From CAWAMD01 sp963783045 (GTDB lineage: Bacteria; Actinomycetota; Nitriliruptoria; Nitriliruptorales; Nitriliruptoraceae): DNA of 64,000 nucleotides. The stretch is from positions 124,001 through 188,000 of the forward strand of contig CAWAMD010000008.1 in NCBI GenBank assembly GCA_963783045.1, in the 5' to 3' direction. Both the position numbers and the translations under genes were made by a program. Below, one piece after another: positions 1 to 8,703 of this stretch (its first letter is position 1; the number at the start of each line of letters is the position of its first letter). A model generated the notes under the pieces. That model made no database searches, had not been told where the DNA came from, and was given only the letters and a program-made list of their open reading frames with translations.

Positions 1-63
1 GGGGTGTCGATCTGGTCCGGGCGGCGGGACTAGCGGGCGGGTCGGGCTCGACGCGCTGTCGCG

Positions 64-2691
64 CTACATCGGCGGCGTCCCGTGGAAGCCGGCCTGCAGC
101 AGCTCGACGAGCTCGGCGATCATGGGCATGCGCGGGTTGGTCCGCAGGCTCGGGTCGGTGAAGGCCGCCCGGGCCAGGTCGGGGATCGCCGCCTCGAACG
201 CCGCCTCGTCGACCCCGGCGTCCTTCAGCGTCCGTGGCAGGTGCACCTCGTCGAGGAGCACCTCGACCCGGTCGAAGAGCCGTCCCCGGCGCGCCGCGTC
301 GTCGCGCCCACCCAGGATGATCCAGCCCACCTGCGCGTACTTGTCCGGCGCCACGTAGCTGCCGTAGCCCGGCGCCGGCATGAACTTCGACGGCATAGAG
401 GCGTTGTAGCGCATCACATGAGGCAGGAAGATCGCGTTGGCGCGTCCGTGCGGGATCCCGAACCGAGCCCCGACGGCATGCGCCAGCGCGTGGTTCACGC
501 CGACGAACGCGTTCGAGAACGCGAGGCCGGCGAGGGTCGCCGCGTTCGCCATCATCGTGCGCGCCTCGAGGTCCGAGCCGTCGGCCACGGCCCGCGGCAG
601 TGCCTCGAGGATCAGACGCACCGCCTGCACGCAGAAGGCGTCGGTGAACGGCGACGCGAAGATGGACACGGCCGCCTCGAGCGCGTGGGTCAGCGCGTCG
701 ATGCCCGTGTCCGCGGTCACCGCCGGCGGCATCGAGATGGTCAGCTCCGGCTCGACGATCGCCATGTCCGGCACGAGCGAGTAGTCGACCAGCGTCGCCT
801 TGCGGTCGCCCATCGTGATGACCGCGGCCGGCGAGACCTCCGACCCCGTGCCGGCCGTGGTCGGGATGGCCACGAGCCGGACCGTGTGCGCGATCGTCGG
901 GTACCGGGCGACGCGCTTGCGCGGGTCGAGGAACGGCAGGGACAGCTCGGCGAGGTCGAGCTCCGGGTGCTCGTGGAAGAGGCGCATCGCCTTCGCCGCG
1001 TCGAGCACCGACCCACCACCGACGGCGACGATCACGTCGGGGCGGACCCGCTCGAGGACGTCCACGCCGGCGCGGATGACCGCCTCGTCGGGCTCGGGCA
1101 CCACGTCGGCGAAGACGCGGACGCTGGTGGCTCGCAGGTAGTCGCGAACCTGGTCGGTCACGCCGCGGGCGTCGTTGACGGCGTCGGTGACGATGACGGC
1201 GGTGCGGGCCTCCACCTCGCGCAGGTTCGTGAGGGCCCCCGGGTTGAAGTAGGTGTCGGAGGGCACCCGGAACCACTGCGGGGGGCTCTTGCGCCGGGAC
1301 ACCGTCTTGACGTTGAGCAGCTGCCGGTAGTTGACGTTCTCGGTGGTCAGCGACCCGCCCCAGGTCCCGCAGCCGAGCGAGAACGTCGGGGTCAGGCTGT
1401 TGTAGACCCCGCCGAGCGCCCCCACCGCGGTCGGGGCGTTCACGAGGATCCGGCCGGTGCGCACGGCGGTGGCGAAGCGGGTGACGACCGCGTCGTCACG
1501 GGCGTACACGGCGGAGGTGTGACCGAGCCCCCCGTGCTCGGTGACGAGGACGGAGGCCGCGACGCCGTGGTCCACGTCGGGGGAGCGGACCAGCCCGAGC
1601 ACCGGCATCAGCTTCTCGCGGACGAGCGGATGGGCTCCGAGGGCATCGAGGTCGCTCGGCAGCGGCACCAGCAGGACCTTCGTCGCGGCCGGCACGTCGA
1701 TGCCGGCGGCCGCGGCCAGGACCGGCGCCGGCCGGCCCAGCGCCTCGAGGTTCACGGTGTCGGCGCACCCGAAGGCGTACTCGGCCAGCCGCATCGTCTC
1801 GGCCTCGTCGAGGAGGTGGCCGCCCATGCGGGTCAGCTCGGCGACGAAGCGGTCGTAGACGGGTTCGTCGACGACGGCGGTCTGCTCGGCGGGACAGATC
1901 ACCGACGCGTCGAAGGTCTTGGAGATCAGCAGGTCGACGACCGCCATCGCGATGTCGGCGGTCCGGTGGACGTACACGGGGGCGTTGCCCGGCCCGACGC
2001 TGATGGCGGGCTTCCCGGCCTCGTTGGTGGCCTTCACGACTCCGGGACCGCCGGTGGTCCAGATCAGGTCGATGTCGGGGTGGTGGAACAGGTACTGGGT
2101 CACCTCGCGCGGCCGGTCGTCGAGCACCTGGAGTGCGCCCGGGGGCAGCCCGGCCGCCTCGCCGGCCACCCGCAGCACCTCCGCGGCCTGGGTCGCCGAC
2201 CGGGTCGCGTAGGGTGACGGGCGGAACAGGATCGCATTGCGGGTCTTGGCCGCCACGATCGCCTTGAACAGCACCGTCGAGGTGGGGTTCGTCAGCGGCG
2301 TGATGGCCATGACCACGCCGATCGGCTCGGCGACCCACTCGATGCCACGCTCGATGTCGTGGTCGATGACGCCGACGGTGGGCTTGTCCTTGAGGTAGTC
2401 GTAGAGGAACTCCGTCGCCACGTAGTTCTTGACGACCTTGTCCTCGACGACGCCCACGCCCGTCTCGGAGAGGGCCACCTCGGCGAGGTCGACGGCGGCG
2501 TCGAGGCCCGCGATCGTCATCGCCCAGACGATCCGGTCGACGGCCTCCTGGTCGAGCCGGCGGAAGGCGTCCGCGGCCTCGCGGGCGGACGCCACGGCCG
2601 TGTCGATCGCGTCGCAGCGTTCGTCGCCGACGGTCGCGGCGGCCCGGGAGCGCCAGTCCGTGTCCGCAAGGGATGGTTCCACGACGGCCAT
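64..2691 (-). CDS. adhE: Bifunctional aldehyde-alcohol dehydrogenase AdhE
   Basis: This 875-residue protein has the AdhE fusion layout. The N-terminal half is a CoA-acylating aldehyde dehydrogenase with the catalytic cysteine in SVICPAEQ (about residue 266). The C-terminal half is an iron-dependent alcohol dehydrogenase with GGGSVLDAAK, TAGTGSEV and the metal-binding HALAH...GIPHG histidines near residues 734-745. The family reduces acetyl-CoA to ethanol through acetaldehyde, or runs in reverse. The ATG at 2691 is chosen because GGGAGAG lies just upstream and ALDH homology starts soon after; the frame stays open further upstream without conserved sequence. The length is normal for the family and both active sites look intact. 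It reads as a single gene with nothing beyond it to the left. Confidence 0.95.
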   Translation of the reverse strand: MAVVEPSLADTDWRSRAAATVGDERCDAIDTAVASAREAADAFRRLDQEAVDRIVWAMTIAGLDAAVDLAEVALSETGVGVVEDKVVKNYVATEFLYDYLKDKPTVGVIDHDIERGIEWVAEPIGVVMAITPLTNPTSTVLFKAIVAAKTRNAILFRPSPYATRSATQAAEVLRVAGEAAGLPPGALQVLDDRPREVTQYLFHHPDIDLIWTTGGPGVVKATNEAGKPAISVGPGNAPVYVHRTADIAMAVVDLLISKTFDASVICPAEQTAVVDEPVYDRFVAELTRMGGHLLDEAETMRLAEYAFGCADTVNLEALGRPAPVLAAAAGIDVPAATKVLLVPLPSDLDALGAHPLVREKLMPVLGLVRSPDVDHGVAASVLVTEHGGLGHTSAVYARDDAVVTRFATAVRTGRILVNAPTAVGALGGVYNSLTPTFSLGCGTWGGSLTTENVNYRQLLNVKTVSRRKSPPQWFRVPSDTYFNPGALTNLREVEARTAVIVTDAVNDARGVTDQVRDYLRATSVRVFADVVPEPDEAVIRAGVDVLERVRPDVIVAVGGGSVLDAAKAMRLFHEHPELDLAELSLPFLDPRKRVARYPTIAHTVRLVAIPTTAGTGSEVSPAAVITMGDRKATLVDYSLVPDMAIVEPELTISMPPAVTADTGIDALTHALEAAVSIFASPFTDAFCVQAVRLILEALPRAVADGSDLEARTMMANAATLAGLAFSNAFVGVNHALAHAVGARFGIPHGRANAIFLPHVMRYNASMPSKFMPAPGYGSYVAPDKYAQVGWIILGGRDDAARRGRLFDRVEVLLDEVHLPRTLKDAGVDEAAFEAAIPDLARAAFTDPSLRTNPRMPMIAELVELLQAGFHGTPPM

Positions 2692-2833
2692 GTCGCATCT
2701 CTCCCGCAGCAGGTGTCGATGCGACCGTAGAGACGACGGGGGGGACCGCCCAGGGCCCATCGGCTCGCGGAGCGCCGACGGGTGGCCCAGCGTCGGGGTC
2801 GCCACGGTCCTGGCGTCGCCGGCGGTGTCCGCC

Positions 2834-3994
2834 CTAGTGCTGGCAGCGGCCGGTGCCGGGGTGTGGCTGCTCGTCGAGCAGCCCACGGACCTCCGACGAC
2901 GCGAGCGCGTAGGCGGTGCTCGCCCGGTCGGGGGAGATCGCGAACACGACTCCGAGCACCTTTCCCGACGCATCGATGACCGGTGATCCCGAGTCTCCCT
3001 GCGCCAGCCGGGCCGAGAGGAAGAGCACCTGCCGCCGGGTCGTGTCCTGCCCGTAGATGTCCCGGCCGACCGCGGTACGCTGCTGCTCGACGTGGACGGG
3101 GGAGACCTTGGGCGTGTTCTGGCCGCCCGGGTAGCCGATCGTGGCGCCGTCCACCCCGGCCTCGGCGTCGGTGAGGGCCAGGGGCTGCTGCCCGAGGGAG
3201 GGCACGTGCAGGACCGCCAGGTCGCGGTTGTCGTCGAAGTTGGTCACCTCGGCGGGCAGGACCTTGCCGTCGGGCCGCCGGACCTGCACCTTGTCGGCGC
3301 CGGCGACGACGTGGGCGTTCGTGACGACCGTGTCGGCGTCGAGGGCGAACCCGCTGCCCTCGTAGCGGGCGCCACAGCCGCGGGACTCGACGTTGACCGT
3401 GGAGGCGGTGACGGCCTGGACGACGTCCTGGGGGACCGGGATCTCGGAGGGCGGCGGGCCGGTGTCGGGAGCCGGGCGCAGGTCGGCGAAGACCTCGGGG
3501 AACCGGCTGTCCTCGACGAGCCGACCGATGGCCTGCAGCGGGTCGGGCGGGGACGGCGACACGCTGCGGACCCAGGCCACGATCGCCGACCCCCGCACCT
3601 GCCGGGAGACGAAGCCGGGCACGGACGCCGCGGCCGGCAGCAGGAACCACAGGACGAGCAGGATCCCGAAGGCGCCGGCGGCCACCCCGCCGATGCGATC
3701 CAGCGGGCGCAGGGGCGTGGCGTGGATGACCCGTCGCAGGCGGTAGCCGACCAGGTCCCCGAGGGACGCCCCGAGCGAGATCGACAGCATGAGCACGCCG
3801 AGTCCGAGCAGCAGCCGCAGCGTGGCGGAGCCGGCCTCGAACCAGCCGAGGACCGCAGGGACCGCCCAGATCGACAGGGCGATCCCGGCGGCGACCCCCA
3901 CCCACGACGCGCCGCGTGCGACGAGCCCCATGCGGTAGCCGCCGATGGCGGCGATCACCAGCGCGGCGAGGAGGGTGAGGTCGAGCAGGTTCAT
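2834..3994 (-). CDS. MarP-like membrane-anchored serine protease (CvpA-like N-terminus + trypsin fold)
   Basis: The 386-residue protein begins with about four hydrophobic helices of the CvpA/colicin V production type (residues 1-130). A periplasmic chymotrypsin-like protease follows. The catalytic triad is visible as His in TNAHVV (about 228), Asp in NRDLAVL and Ser in AQGDSGSPV (about 333). Cysteines in RGCGARYEGSGF and near the extreme C-terminus (GTGRCQH) could form the regulatory disulfide known in mycobacterial MarP, which is needed for acid and oxidative stress survival. Size and layout match MarP (about 397 aa). The start MNLLDL at 3994 puts the first membrane helix at the N-terminus; an upstream in-frame start at 4033 is less likely. 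Function in this organism is inferred. Confidence 0.85.
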   Translation of the reverse strand: MNLLDLTLLAALVIAAIGGYRMGLVARGASWVGVAAGIALSIWAVPAVLGWFEAGSATLRLLLGLGVLMLSISLGASLGDLVGYRLRRVIHATPLRPLDRIGGVAAGAFGILLVLWFLLPAAASVPGFVSRQVRGSAIVAWVRSVSPSPPDPLQAIGRLVEDSRFPEVFADLRPAPDTGPPPSEIPVPQDVVQAVTASTVNVESRGCGARYEGSGFALDADTVVTNAHVVAGADKVQVRRPDGKVLPAEVTNFDDNRDLAVLHVPSLGQQPLALTDAEAGVDGATIGYPGGQNTPKVSPVHVEQQRTAVGRDIYGQDTTRRQVLFLSARLAQGDSGSPVIDASGKVLGVVFAISPDRASTAYALASSEVRGLLDEQPHPGTGRCQH

Positions 3995-4066
3995 GGGCTG
4001 CGACCCTAATACGGGCCGGGCCCGACGGAGCATCTGCCACCATGGTCACCCGCAGGAGGAACCGTC

Positions 4067-4636
4067 ATGCACGTGATCGGCCGTGTCGTGGTCCGTGGCC
4101 TCGTGGCCGGGGTGCTCGCCCTGGGCGCGGTCGGCTGCGGCGGGGGCGGGTCGCCGCCCCTGGACCTCGGCTCCGGTTCGGCGGCCCTGTCGGTCACCTC
4201 GTCCGCCGTCGGCGACGGCGGCAGCCTGCCGTCACGCTTCACCTGCAGCGGTGAGGGGGCGGTCCCCGACCTGTCCTGGCAGGGCCCGGCCGACGGCGCC
4301 GCCGGGTACGTGCTGACCGTCGAGGACCCGGATGCGCCCGGGAGGACCTTCGTGCACTGGACGGTCGCGGACATCCCGGCGACGACCACCCGGCTGACGG
4401 GGCGCGAGCTGCCCTCGGGCGCGGTCGAGGGCACGAACGGGTTCGGCGACACGGGCTGGGGCGCGCCGTGCCCGCCTGCGGGTGACGACGCCCACCACTA
4501 CCGGTTCACCGTCTACGCGGTCGACACGTCGCTGGATCTGCAGCCGGGCTTCGCACCCGCAACGCTGCAGGACGCGGTACAGGGGCACGTCGTCGGGCAG
4601 GGTGCGCTGACGGCGACGTTCGCGCGGAGCGGCTGA
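4067..4636 (+). CDS. YbhB/YbcL-type PEBP-fold lipoprotein
   Basis: This 189-residue protein belongs to the phosphatidylethanolamine-binding / Raf-kinase-inhibitor-like family. Family features include the SLPSRFTCSGEG opening, the VEDPDAPG...FVHWTV core and the GAPCPPAGDDAHHYRFTVYAVD segment. It starts with a signal peptide ending in the lipobox LGAVGC, so it should be lipid-anchored outside the membrane. The ATG at 4067 is preceded by GGAGGA. The ligand is unknown for most bacterial members. A second, unanchored family member lies at 49788-50312. It is divergent from the MarP-like gene and convergent with bpa, 17 bp away. Confidence 0.88.
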   Translation: MHVIGRVVVRGLVAGVLALGAVGCGGGGSPPLDLGSGSAALSVTSSAVGDGGSLPSRFTCSGEGAVPDLSWQGPADGAAGYVLTVEDPDAPGRTFVHWTVADIPATTTRLTGRELPSGAVEGTNGFGDTGWGAPCPPAGDDAHHYRFTVYAVDTSLDLQPGFAPATLQDAVQGHVVGQGALTATFARSG

Positions 4637-4653
4637 CCCGGTCCGCGACGCTC

Positions 4654-5136
4654 TCAGAGATACTGTCCGGTGCTGGATCCGCCGCCGCGCTGCTGGCGCA
4701 TCTGCTGGAGCTGGTGCTGCGCGGACGCCTGCTGGCTCATGATGCTGGCCTGGATGCCCTGGAACAGGCCTTGCAGCCAGCCGGCGAGCTGCGCCTGGGC
4801 GACCCGCAGCTCGGGGCCGCTCGGTGCCGAGTCCTCCGTCGACAGGTGGAGGTCGTCGAGCTCGGAGCGCAGGTCCTCGGAGACGAGGTCGCGCAGCGCG
4901 TCGACGGCCTGGTTGTGGATGCCGGTCAGCCGTTCGCGGGCCGCCTCGTCGAGCTCGGTGGCCTCGACCTCGTTCAGCAGCGAGCGGGTCATGTGCGCGA
5001 TGCGCAGCAGCTTGTCCGGATGCTCGATCTGGGTGTCGGCATCCGTCGAGCGGACGACCTCGACGGCGCTGCCGGCGTCGGGTGCGCCCTCGCCGTCGAC
5101 GGTGGGGGTGCTCGCGGTGTCCTGGTCTGCCGTCAT
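4654..5136 (-). CDS. bpa: Bacterial proteasome activator Bpa (PafE)
   Basis: The 160-residue protein is a helical DUF2587-type protein. It carries the sequence PDKLLRIAHMTRSLLNEVEATELDEAARERL, quoted here only in part: PDKLLRIAHMTRSLL. It also has GWLQGLFQGIQASIMSQQ and ends exactly in GQYL. In mycobacteria, Bpa/PafE forms a ring that docks on the 20S proteasome through this C-terminal GQYL and opens the gate without ATP, feeding unfolded substrates and helping remove heat-damaged proteins. The acidic, Thr/Asp-rich N-terminus looks disordered, as in known members. Its presence predicts 20S proteasome genes elsewhere in the genome; none lie in this window. Confidence 0.93.
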   Translation of the reverse strand: MTADQDTASTPTVDGEGAPDAGSAVEVVRSTDADTQIEHPDKLLRIAHMTRSLLNEVEATELDEAARERLTGIHNQAVDALRDLVSEDLRSELDDLHLSTEDSAPSGPELRVAQAQLAGWLQGLFQGIQASIMSQQASAQHQLQQMRQQRGGGSSTGQYL

Positions 5137-5349
5137 GCTCGTCCCAACGAAGGTCGGTGGGTGGTGGGTGGCCGTGTTGTGTGCTCGCTATCACCGAACC
5201 GCCCGGCGGGGGCTCGCGCACCCCCCGGGCACCGACGGACGATCGTGAGCGGTGCCGGCGCCGGTGTCACCATGGCCGGCGTGCCCGGGCTGCACCACGC
5301 CTGCTCGGGGCGCTGCGCACCATCGGCGACCGTGACGTGAAGGGACGAT

Positions 5350-5901
5350 GTGGTGGGGGCGAGCCGTCAGGAGCGGACCCGGCTGTCGAAGCGGCTGTCG
5401 TACCACCTCCGCCACCGGCCGGAGGCGCTCGGGATCGCCCTCGACCGCGGTGGCTGGGTGGCGCTCGACGACCTCGTCGCGGCGCTCGGCGGCGGCGGGC
5501 GCGCCGTCACGCGCGCCGCCATCGAGGAGGTGGTGCGCACGAGCGGCAAGCAGCGCTTCGAGCTGTCGGCCGACGGCCGGCGCATCCGCGCCCGGTACGG
5601 CCACAGCGTGCCCGTGGACCTCGGCCACCGGCCGGCGACGCCGCCGGACATCCTGTACCACGGCACCGCGGCGTCGCGTGTGGACACCATCCTGACGGAG
5701 GGGCTGCGCCCCATGGGGCGCCGCCAGGTCCACCTCTCGGCCGACATCGCGACCGCGCGACAGGTGGGTGCCCGTCACGGGACACCGGTCGTGCTCACGG
5801 TCGACGCGGGCGCCATGGCCGCCGACGGGTACACGCTGGTTCCCGCGACCGACGCCGTGTGGCTCGTCGACGAGGTGCCGGCCCGCTACCTGCGTCGCTG
5901 A
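5350..5901 (+). CDS. kptA: RNA 2'-phosphotransferase (Tpt1/KptA family)
   Basis: The 183-residue protein shows the complete KptA signature. An N-terminal winged-helix-like half carries RLSKRLSYHLRHRPEALGI and RGGWVALDDLV. The C-terminal ADP-ribosyltransferase-like half carries LYHGTA, VHLSADI and a terminal WLVDEVPARYL. The family transfers an internal RNA 2'-phosphate to NAD+, making ADP-ribose 1''-2'' cyclic phosphate. In eukaryotes this finishes tRNA splicing; the role in bacteria without such introns is unresolved. The start is GTG at 5350 behind AGGGA. Its last 16 bp overlap the convergent neighbour at 5886. Confidence 0.93.
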   Translation: MVGASRQERTRLSKRLSYHLRHRPEALGIALDRGGWVALDDLVAALGGGGRAVTRAAIEEVVRTSGKQRFELSADGRRIRARYGHSVPVDLGHRPATPPDILYHGTAASRVDTILTEGLRPMGRRQVHLSADIATARQVGARHGTPVVLTVDAGAMAADGYTLVPATDAVWLVDEVPARYLRR

Positions 5902-6653
5902 GGGATCCCGCCGACGACCGCGTCCGTGACCGGCACGTAGTGGCGCGGGGCGAGGTTGTCGTCGATCGGGAGCACGGCATGGGTCCGGCCGCGCTGCTGC
6001 GCCACGAACAGCGCCGGATCGTTCACGTCCGCGACGGCGAGGGTCCGGATGCCGCGCTCGATCGCGGCACCGGCCATGCCGTGGTCGCCGACGACGAGGT
6101 CGGGGCTCGTGTCCGCCGCGTCGAGCATGGCCTCGGCGTAGTCGCTGAGGTGTGTGTGCACGAGGTCGCCGCCCGTCCACACGCACGCGACGCCGTCGAC
6201 GAAGCGCACGCCGTGGAGGGCCGGGTCACGCAGCCACCGGTCGTCCATCGGCGTCACCACCTGGCAGCCGGCGGTCCGCAGCGCCCGGGCGATGGCGCCG
6301 TAGTGTGCGAGCAGGCCCGTCGGGTGGCCGGTCGCCAGGAGCACCCGGCAGGGGGACGCCGCCACGTCGGACAGGACGGCGCGGTGCTGCTCGATGGCGG
6401 CGATGGTCGCGTCGGGGTCGATCCAGCCCGGCGCCTCGTCATCGCCGACGACCGCGTCGGGGCCACACACGGCGCTGACCGCCTCGATCGCATCGGCCTG
6501 GCTGGTGTCGTGCCAGTCGGACAGCCCGAAGGTGTAGTCCGGGTTCCCGTCGGCGAGCTTCCCGCAGTTGGCGCGCGTGTGGCCGGGGCTGGTCGCCACG
6601 GCCCCGGCGAGCCCGGTGGCGGTCAGGTGTGCCCGCAGCTCCACGGTCGTCAC
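5886..6653 (-). CDS. Conserved protein, phosphatase-like (function uncertain)
   Basis: The 255-residue soluble protein resembles a set of actinobacterial proteins often labelled 'phosphatase', but I cannot see a diagnostic catalytic motif, so I do not assign an activity. Visible features are the N-terminal VELRAHLTATGLAGAVAT, a conserved-looking NPDYTFGLSD, LLATGHPTGLLAHYGAIARAL, TPMDDRW and VVGDHGMAGAAIERGI. Asp/His-rich loops (DDRW, GDHG) could bind metal. The start is GTG at 6653, placed by a perfect AGGAGG four bases upstream. The open frame extends further upstream without conserved sequence. It is convergent with kptA. Confidence 0.7.
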   Translation of the reverse strand: MTTVELRAHLTATGLAGAVATSPGHTRANCGKLADGNPDYTFGLSDWHDTSQADAIEAVSAVCGPDAVVGDDEAPGWIDPDATIAAIEQHRAVLSDVAASPCRVLLATGHPTGLLAHYGAIARALRTAGCQVVTPMDDRWLRDPALHGVRFVDGVACVWTGGDLVHTHLSDYAEAMLDAADTSPDLVVGDHGMAGAAIERGIRTLAVADVNDPALFVAQQRGRTHAVLPIDDNLAPRHYVPVTDAVVGGIPQRRR

Positions 6654-6732
6654 GGTGCCTCCTCGACGCTGCAGGTCGAGGCTAGTGGGCGTGGGGCGCG
6701 CGCCGTTCGGGTGGCCGCGCGGTCGGTCCTCG

Positions 6733-7119
6733 TCAGCCGGCGCGGCCGGCGCTCGGGTGACGGCGCTTGGCGGCTTCGATGCGGGCCACCAGGGCACGGT
6801 CGAGCCCGTCGGCCAGTGCCTGCAGCAGCGTCGCCGCGTCGGTGTGGGCGGCGGCGTCCTCCGCATCCGCCTCCCCGCGAAAGACGAGCACGCCGTTGTC
6901 GTTGCGCACGCGGAGGCCGACGCGGCCCGTGCGCACGCGGCCGGTCCGGGAGACCCAGCGCAGCGACCGCCACCAGGTGTCGCCCTTCTCGACGACGGGA
7001 CCGGCCGTGCACCACGCGCCGTCGCGGGCACCGGGGAGCCAGGACGCCAGGGGCTCGGCGAACAGGTCGGGCGTCGCGAACGCGGTGCGCTCGAGCGGCA
7101 GGAATGCCGTGATCGTCAT
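6733..7119 (-). CDS. Hypothetical protein, 128 aa
   Basis: I do not recognise this family. The product is small, soluble and mixed alpha/beta. It has a Trp-rich centre (SWLPGARDGAWC, GDTWWRSLRWVSRTGRVRTG), then a strand-like RVGLRVRNDNGVLVFRG and a C-terminal helix ending in a basic tail. The start MTITAFLPL at 7119 has GAGAAGGG upstream. A TATCTT hexamer on the minus strand (7148-7153) about 29 bp upstream of the ATG could be a -10 box, though no good -35 is visible. It lies on the same strand as, and 79 bp upstream of, the gene at 5886-6653. Confidence 0.6.
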   Translation of the reverse strand: MTITAFLPLERTAFATPDLFAEPLASWLPGARDGAWCTAGPVVEKGDTWWRSLRWVSRTGRVRTGRVGLRVRNDNGVLVFRGEADAEDAAAHTDAATLLQALADGLDRALVARIEAAKRRHPSAGRAG

Positions 7120-7216
7120 GGTGTGCCCTTCTCCACGGTGCACTGTGAAGATACGGCCTCCGACGCCGCGGGGCGGCCGTTGCGGCGGGGCGAATGTCCC
7201 GACCTCGGGGCGGAAC

Positions 7217-7235
7217 GTCCCGGTCCGGCCGGGAC
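7217..7235 (-). terminator. Short hairpin downstream of the antiporter gene
   Basis: GTCCCGG and CCGGGAC form a 7-bp stem with a 5-nt loop, 18 bp past the antiporter stop codon on the minus strand. No U-run follows, so terminator function is only a suggestion. Confidence 0.35.
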
Positions 7236-7252
7236 GGTGCCCCCCAGCGGTC

Positions 7253-8533
7253 TCACCGCGCGTCGGGCGGCACGGGATCGTCGGCGGTGCCCACGTCTCC
7301 CGTGTCGGCGTCGGCGGGGACCTGTGGCCCGCCGGTCGGCGGCTCATCGACACCGTGAGGCTCCTCCTGGCGGGCTCGTTGCATGGCGCGGCGGAACCAG
7401 CGTGCGACGGGCACGTCGGTGGAGGAGTGCGCCACGATGGACAGACCGACCACGAGCGCCACGGTGTGGAAGACGAGCACCCCGTTGGTGATGCCGGACT
7501 GCAGCACGAAGAGCCCGTAGACGACCGACGCGAAGCCGCGCGGACCGAACCACGCCGCCGCGACCCGCTCGCGCCAGTCGAGGTCACTCCCGGCGAGCGA
7601 GATCTCGATCGCCGCGGGGCGGACCGCGAGCAGCACGAGGACCGCGAAGGCGTAGGTGCCGAGCGGCAGCCGCGACAGCTCCGACGGCGAGATGAGCATG
7701 CCGAACAGCAGCAGCGCGAGGAGCTTGAGCAGCTCGGTCACGCTCTCGCCGAACTCGCTGAACGTGGAGCGGACCTCCGGGCCGACCGTCGCGGTGGTCG
7801 TCCCGGCCGCGAACGCTGCGAGGAACAGGTTGCCATGGAGGGTGCGGGTCGTCGCGAACACGAGCAGGCCCACCCCGAACCCGAGCAGTGGCTGGTAGCG
7901 GCTCGCGATCGCGAAGGCGCGCTGCCGGCTCAGCCACACGACGGCCCATGGGATCGCCACGCCGAGGGCGATGCCGATCGCGATCTCGATGGCGACGGTG
8001 CCCCCCTGGCTGCCCTCGTGGCCGCCGGCGATCGCCAGGAACCCGAGCACCGCGGGGAGTGCGATGCCGTCGTTGAGCCCGGACTCGACCCCGAGCAGCC
8101 GCCGCAGGCGCAGGGGGACCGACTCGTGGCCCAGGATGGCATTCGCGAGGACCGGATCGGTCGGTGCCAGGACGGACCCGATGAGGAAGGACTCGGCCCA
8201 GGACAGACCGACGAGGTAGCGGGCGAGCACCGCCATCCCGATCACGGTGAGCGGCATTCCGAACAGCAGCGCCCGACCCGGCAGCCGCCAGACCTCGAGC
8301 AGGTCGCGCCATCCGACCTGCATGGCGTCGGTGAACAGCACGGCATAGAGGGTGACCTCGACGAGCGTGCTGACCGACGGCTCGGTCGGGCGCACGTTGA
8401 GGATCCCCGTGGCTCCGAGCAGGATCCCGGCACCGAGGAAGACCACGGCCATCGACAGCACGCTGCGGCGGGCGAGCTCGGACAGCAGCAGCGCCACGAC
8501 GAGCGTGACGGCGAAGGCGAGGGTTACGAGCAT
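7253..8533 (-). CDS. CPA1-type cation/proton antiporter (NhaP-like)
   Basis: The 426-residue protein has about twelve hydrophobic segments. It carries the CPA1 signature motifs APTDPVLANAIL and ESGLNDGIALPAVLGF, with the acidic residues that move cations and protons in this superfamily. It should exchange Na+ or K+ for protons across the cytoplasmic membrane in pH or salt homeostasis. The last 45 residues are hydrophilic, acidic and Pro-rich (DEPPTGGPQVPADADTGD), a cytoplasmic tail without a recognisable TrkA domain. The ATG at 8533 opens directly into the first helix. A CBS-domain remnant ends 13 bp upstream on the same strand. Confidence 0.9.
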   Translation of the reverse strand: MLVTLAFAVTLVVALLLSELARRSVLSMAVVFLGAGILLGATGILNVRPTEPSVSTLVEVTLYAVLFTDAMQVGWRDLLEVWRLPGRALLFGMPLTVIGMAVLARYLVGLSWAESFLIGSVLAPTDPVLANAILGHESVPLRLRRLLGVESGLNDGIALPAVLGFLAIAGGHEGSQGGTVAIEIAIGIALGVAIPWAVVWLSRQRAFAIASRYQPLLGFGVGLLVFATTRTLHGNLFLAAFAAGTTTATVGPEVRSTFSEFGESVTELLKLLALLLFGMLISPSELSRLPLGTYAFAVLVLLAVRPAAIEISLAGSDLDWRERVAAAWFGPRGFASVVYGLFVLQSGITNGVLVFHTVALVVGLSIVAHSSTDVPVARWFRRAMQRARQEEPHGVDEPPTGGPQVPADADTGDVGTADDPVPPDAR

Positions 8534-8546
8534 GGGTGTCCGAAGG

Positions 8547-8636
8547 CTACGCCGCCTGCGTCACGGTGGTGTTGTTCTCGAGCAGCACGGGGTCGGGCGT
8601 CATGATGTCTCGGACCGGAACACGCGTTCGGGTGCT
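8547..8636 (-). pseudogene. CBS-domain N-terminal remnant
   Basis: The minus strand encodes RVPVRDIMTPDPVLLENN followed by TTVTQAA and then TAG at 8547-8549. This is the canonical first strand and helix of a CBS domain (RDIMTPDPV...VTQAA), cut off where a normal domain would continue for another 40 residues or more. No credible start codon or ribosome site lies upstream except the ATG inside DIM. The fragment is too short to fold as a CBS pair, so I read it as a decayed gene end just upstream of the antiporter. Confidence 0.5.
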
Positions 8637-8703
8637 GGCCGCCCCGCCCCGTCGGCCGGGGACGATTGCGGGGGGTGGTCCGACGCCCGTGCGGCGGCTC
8701 GGA

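Noticed and set aside
1..63. Possible tail of a plus-strand gene ending TAG at 31-33
   Set aside because: Only ten codons are visible before the edge, too few to support a gene.
82..2217. Long plus-strand open frame opposite adhE (711 codons)
   Set aside because: Arg/Gly/His-rich antisense shadow typical of high GC; no homology, while the minus strand encodes a complete AdhE.
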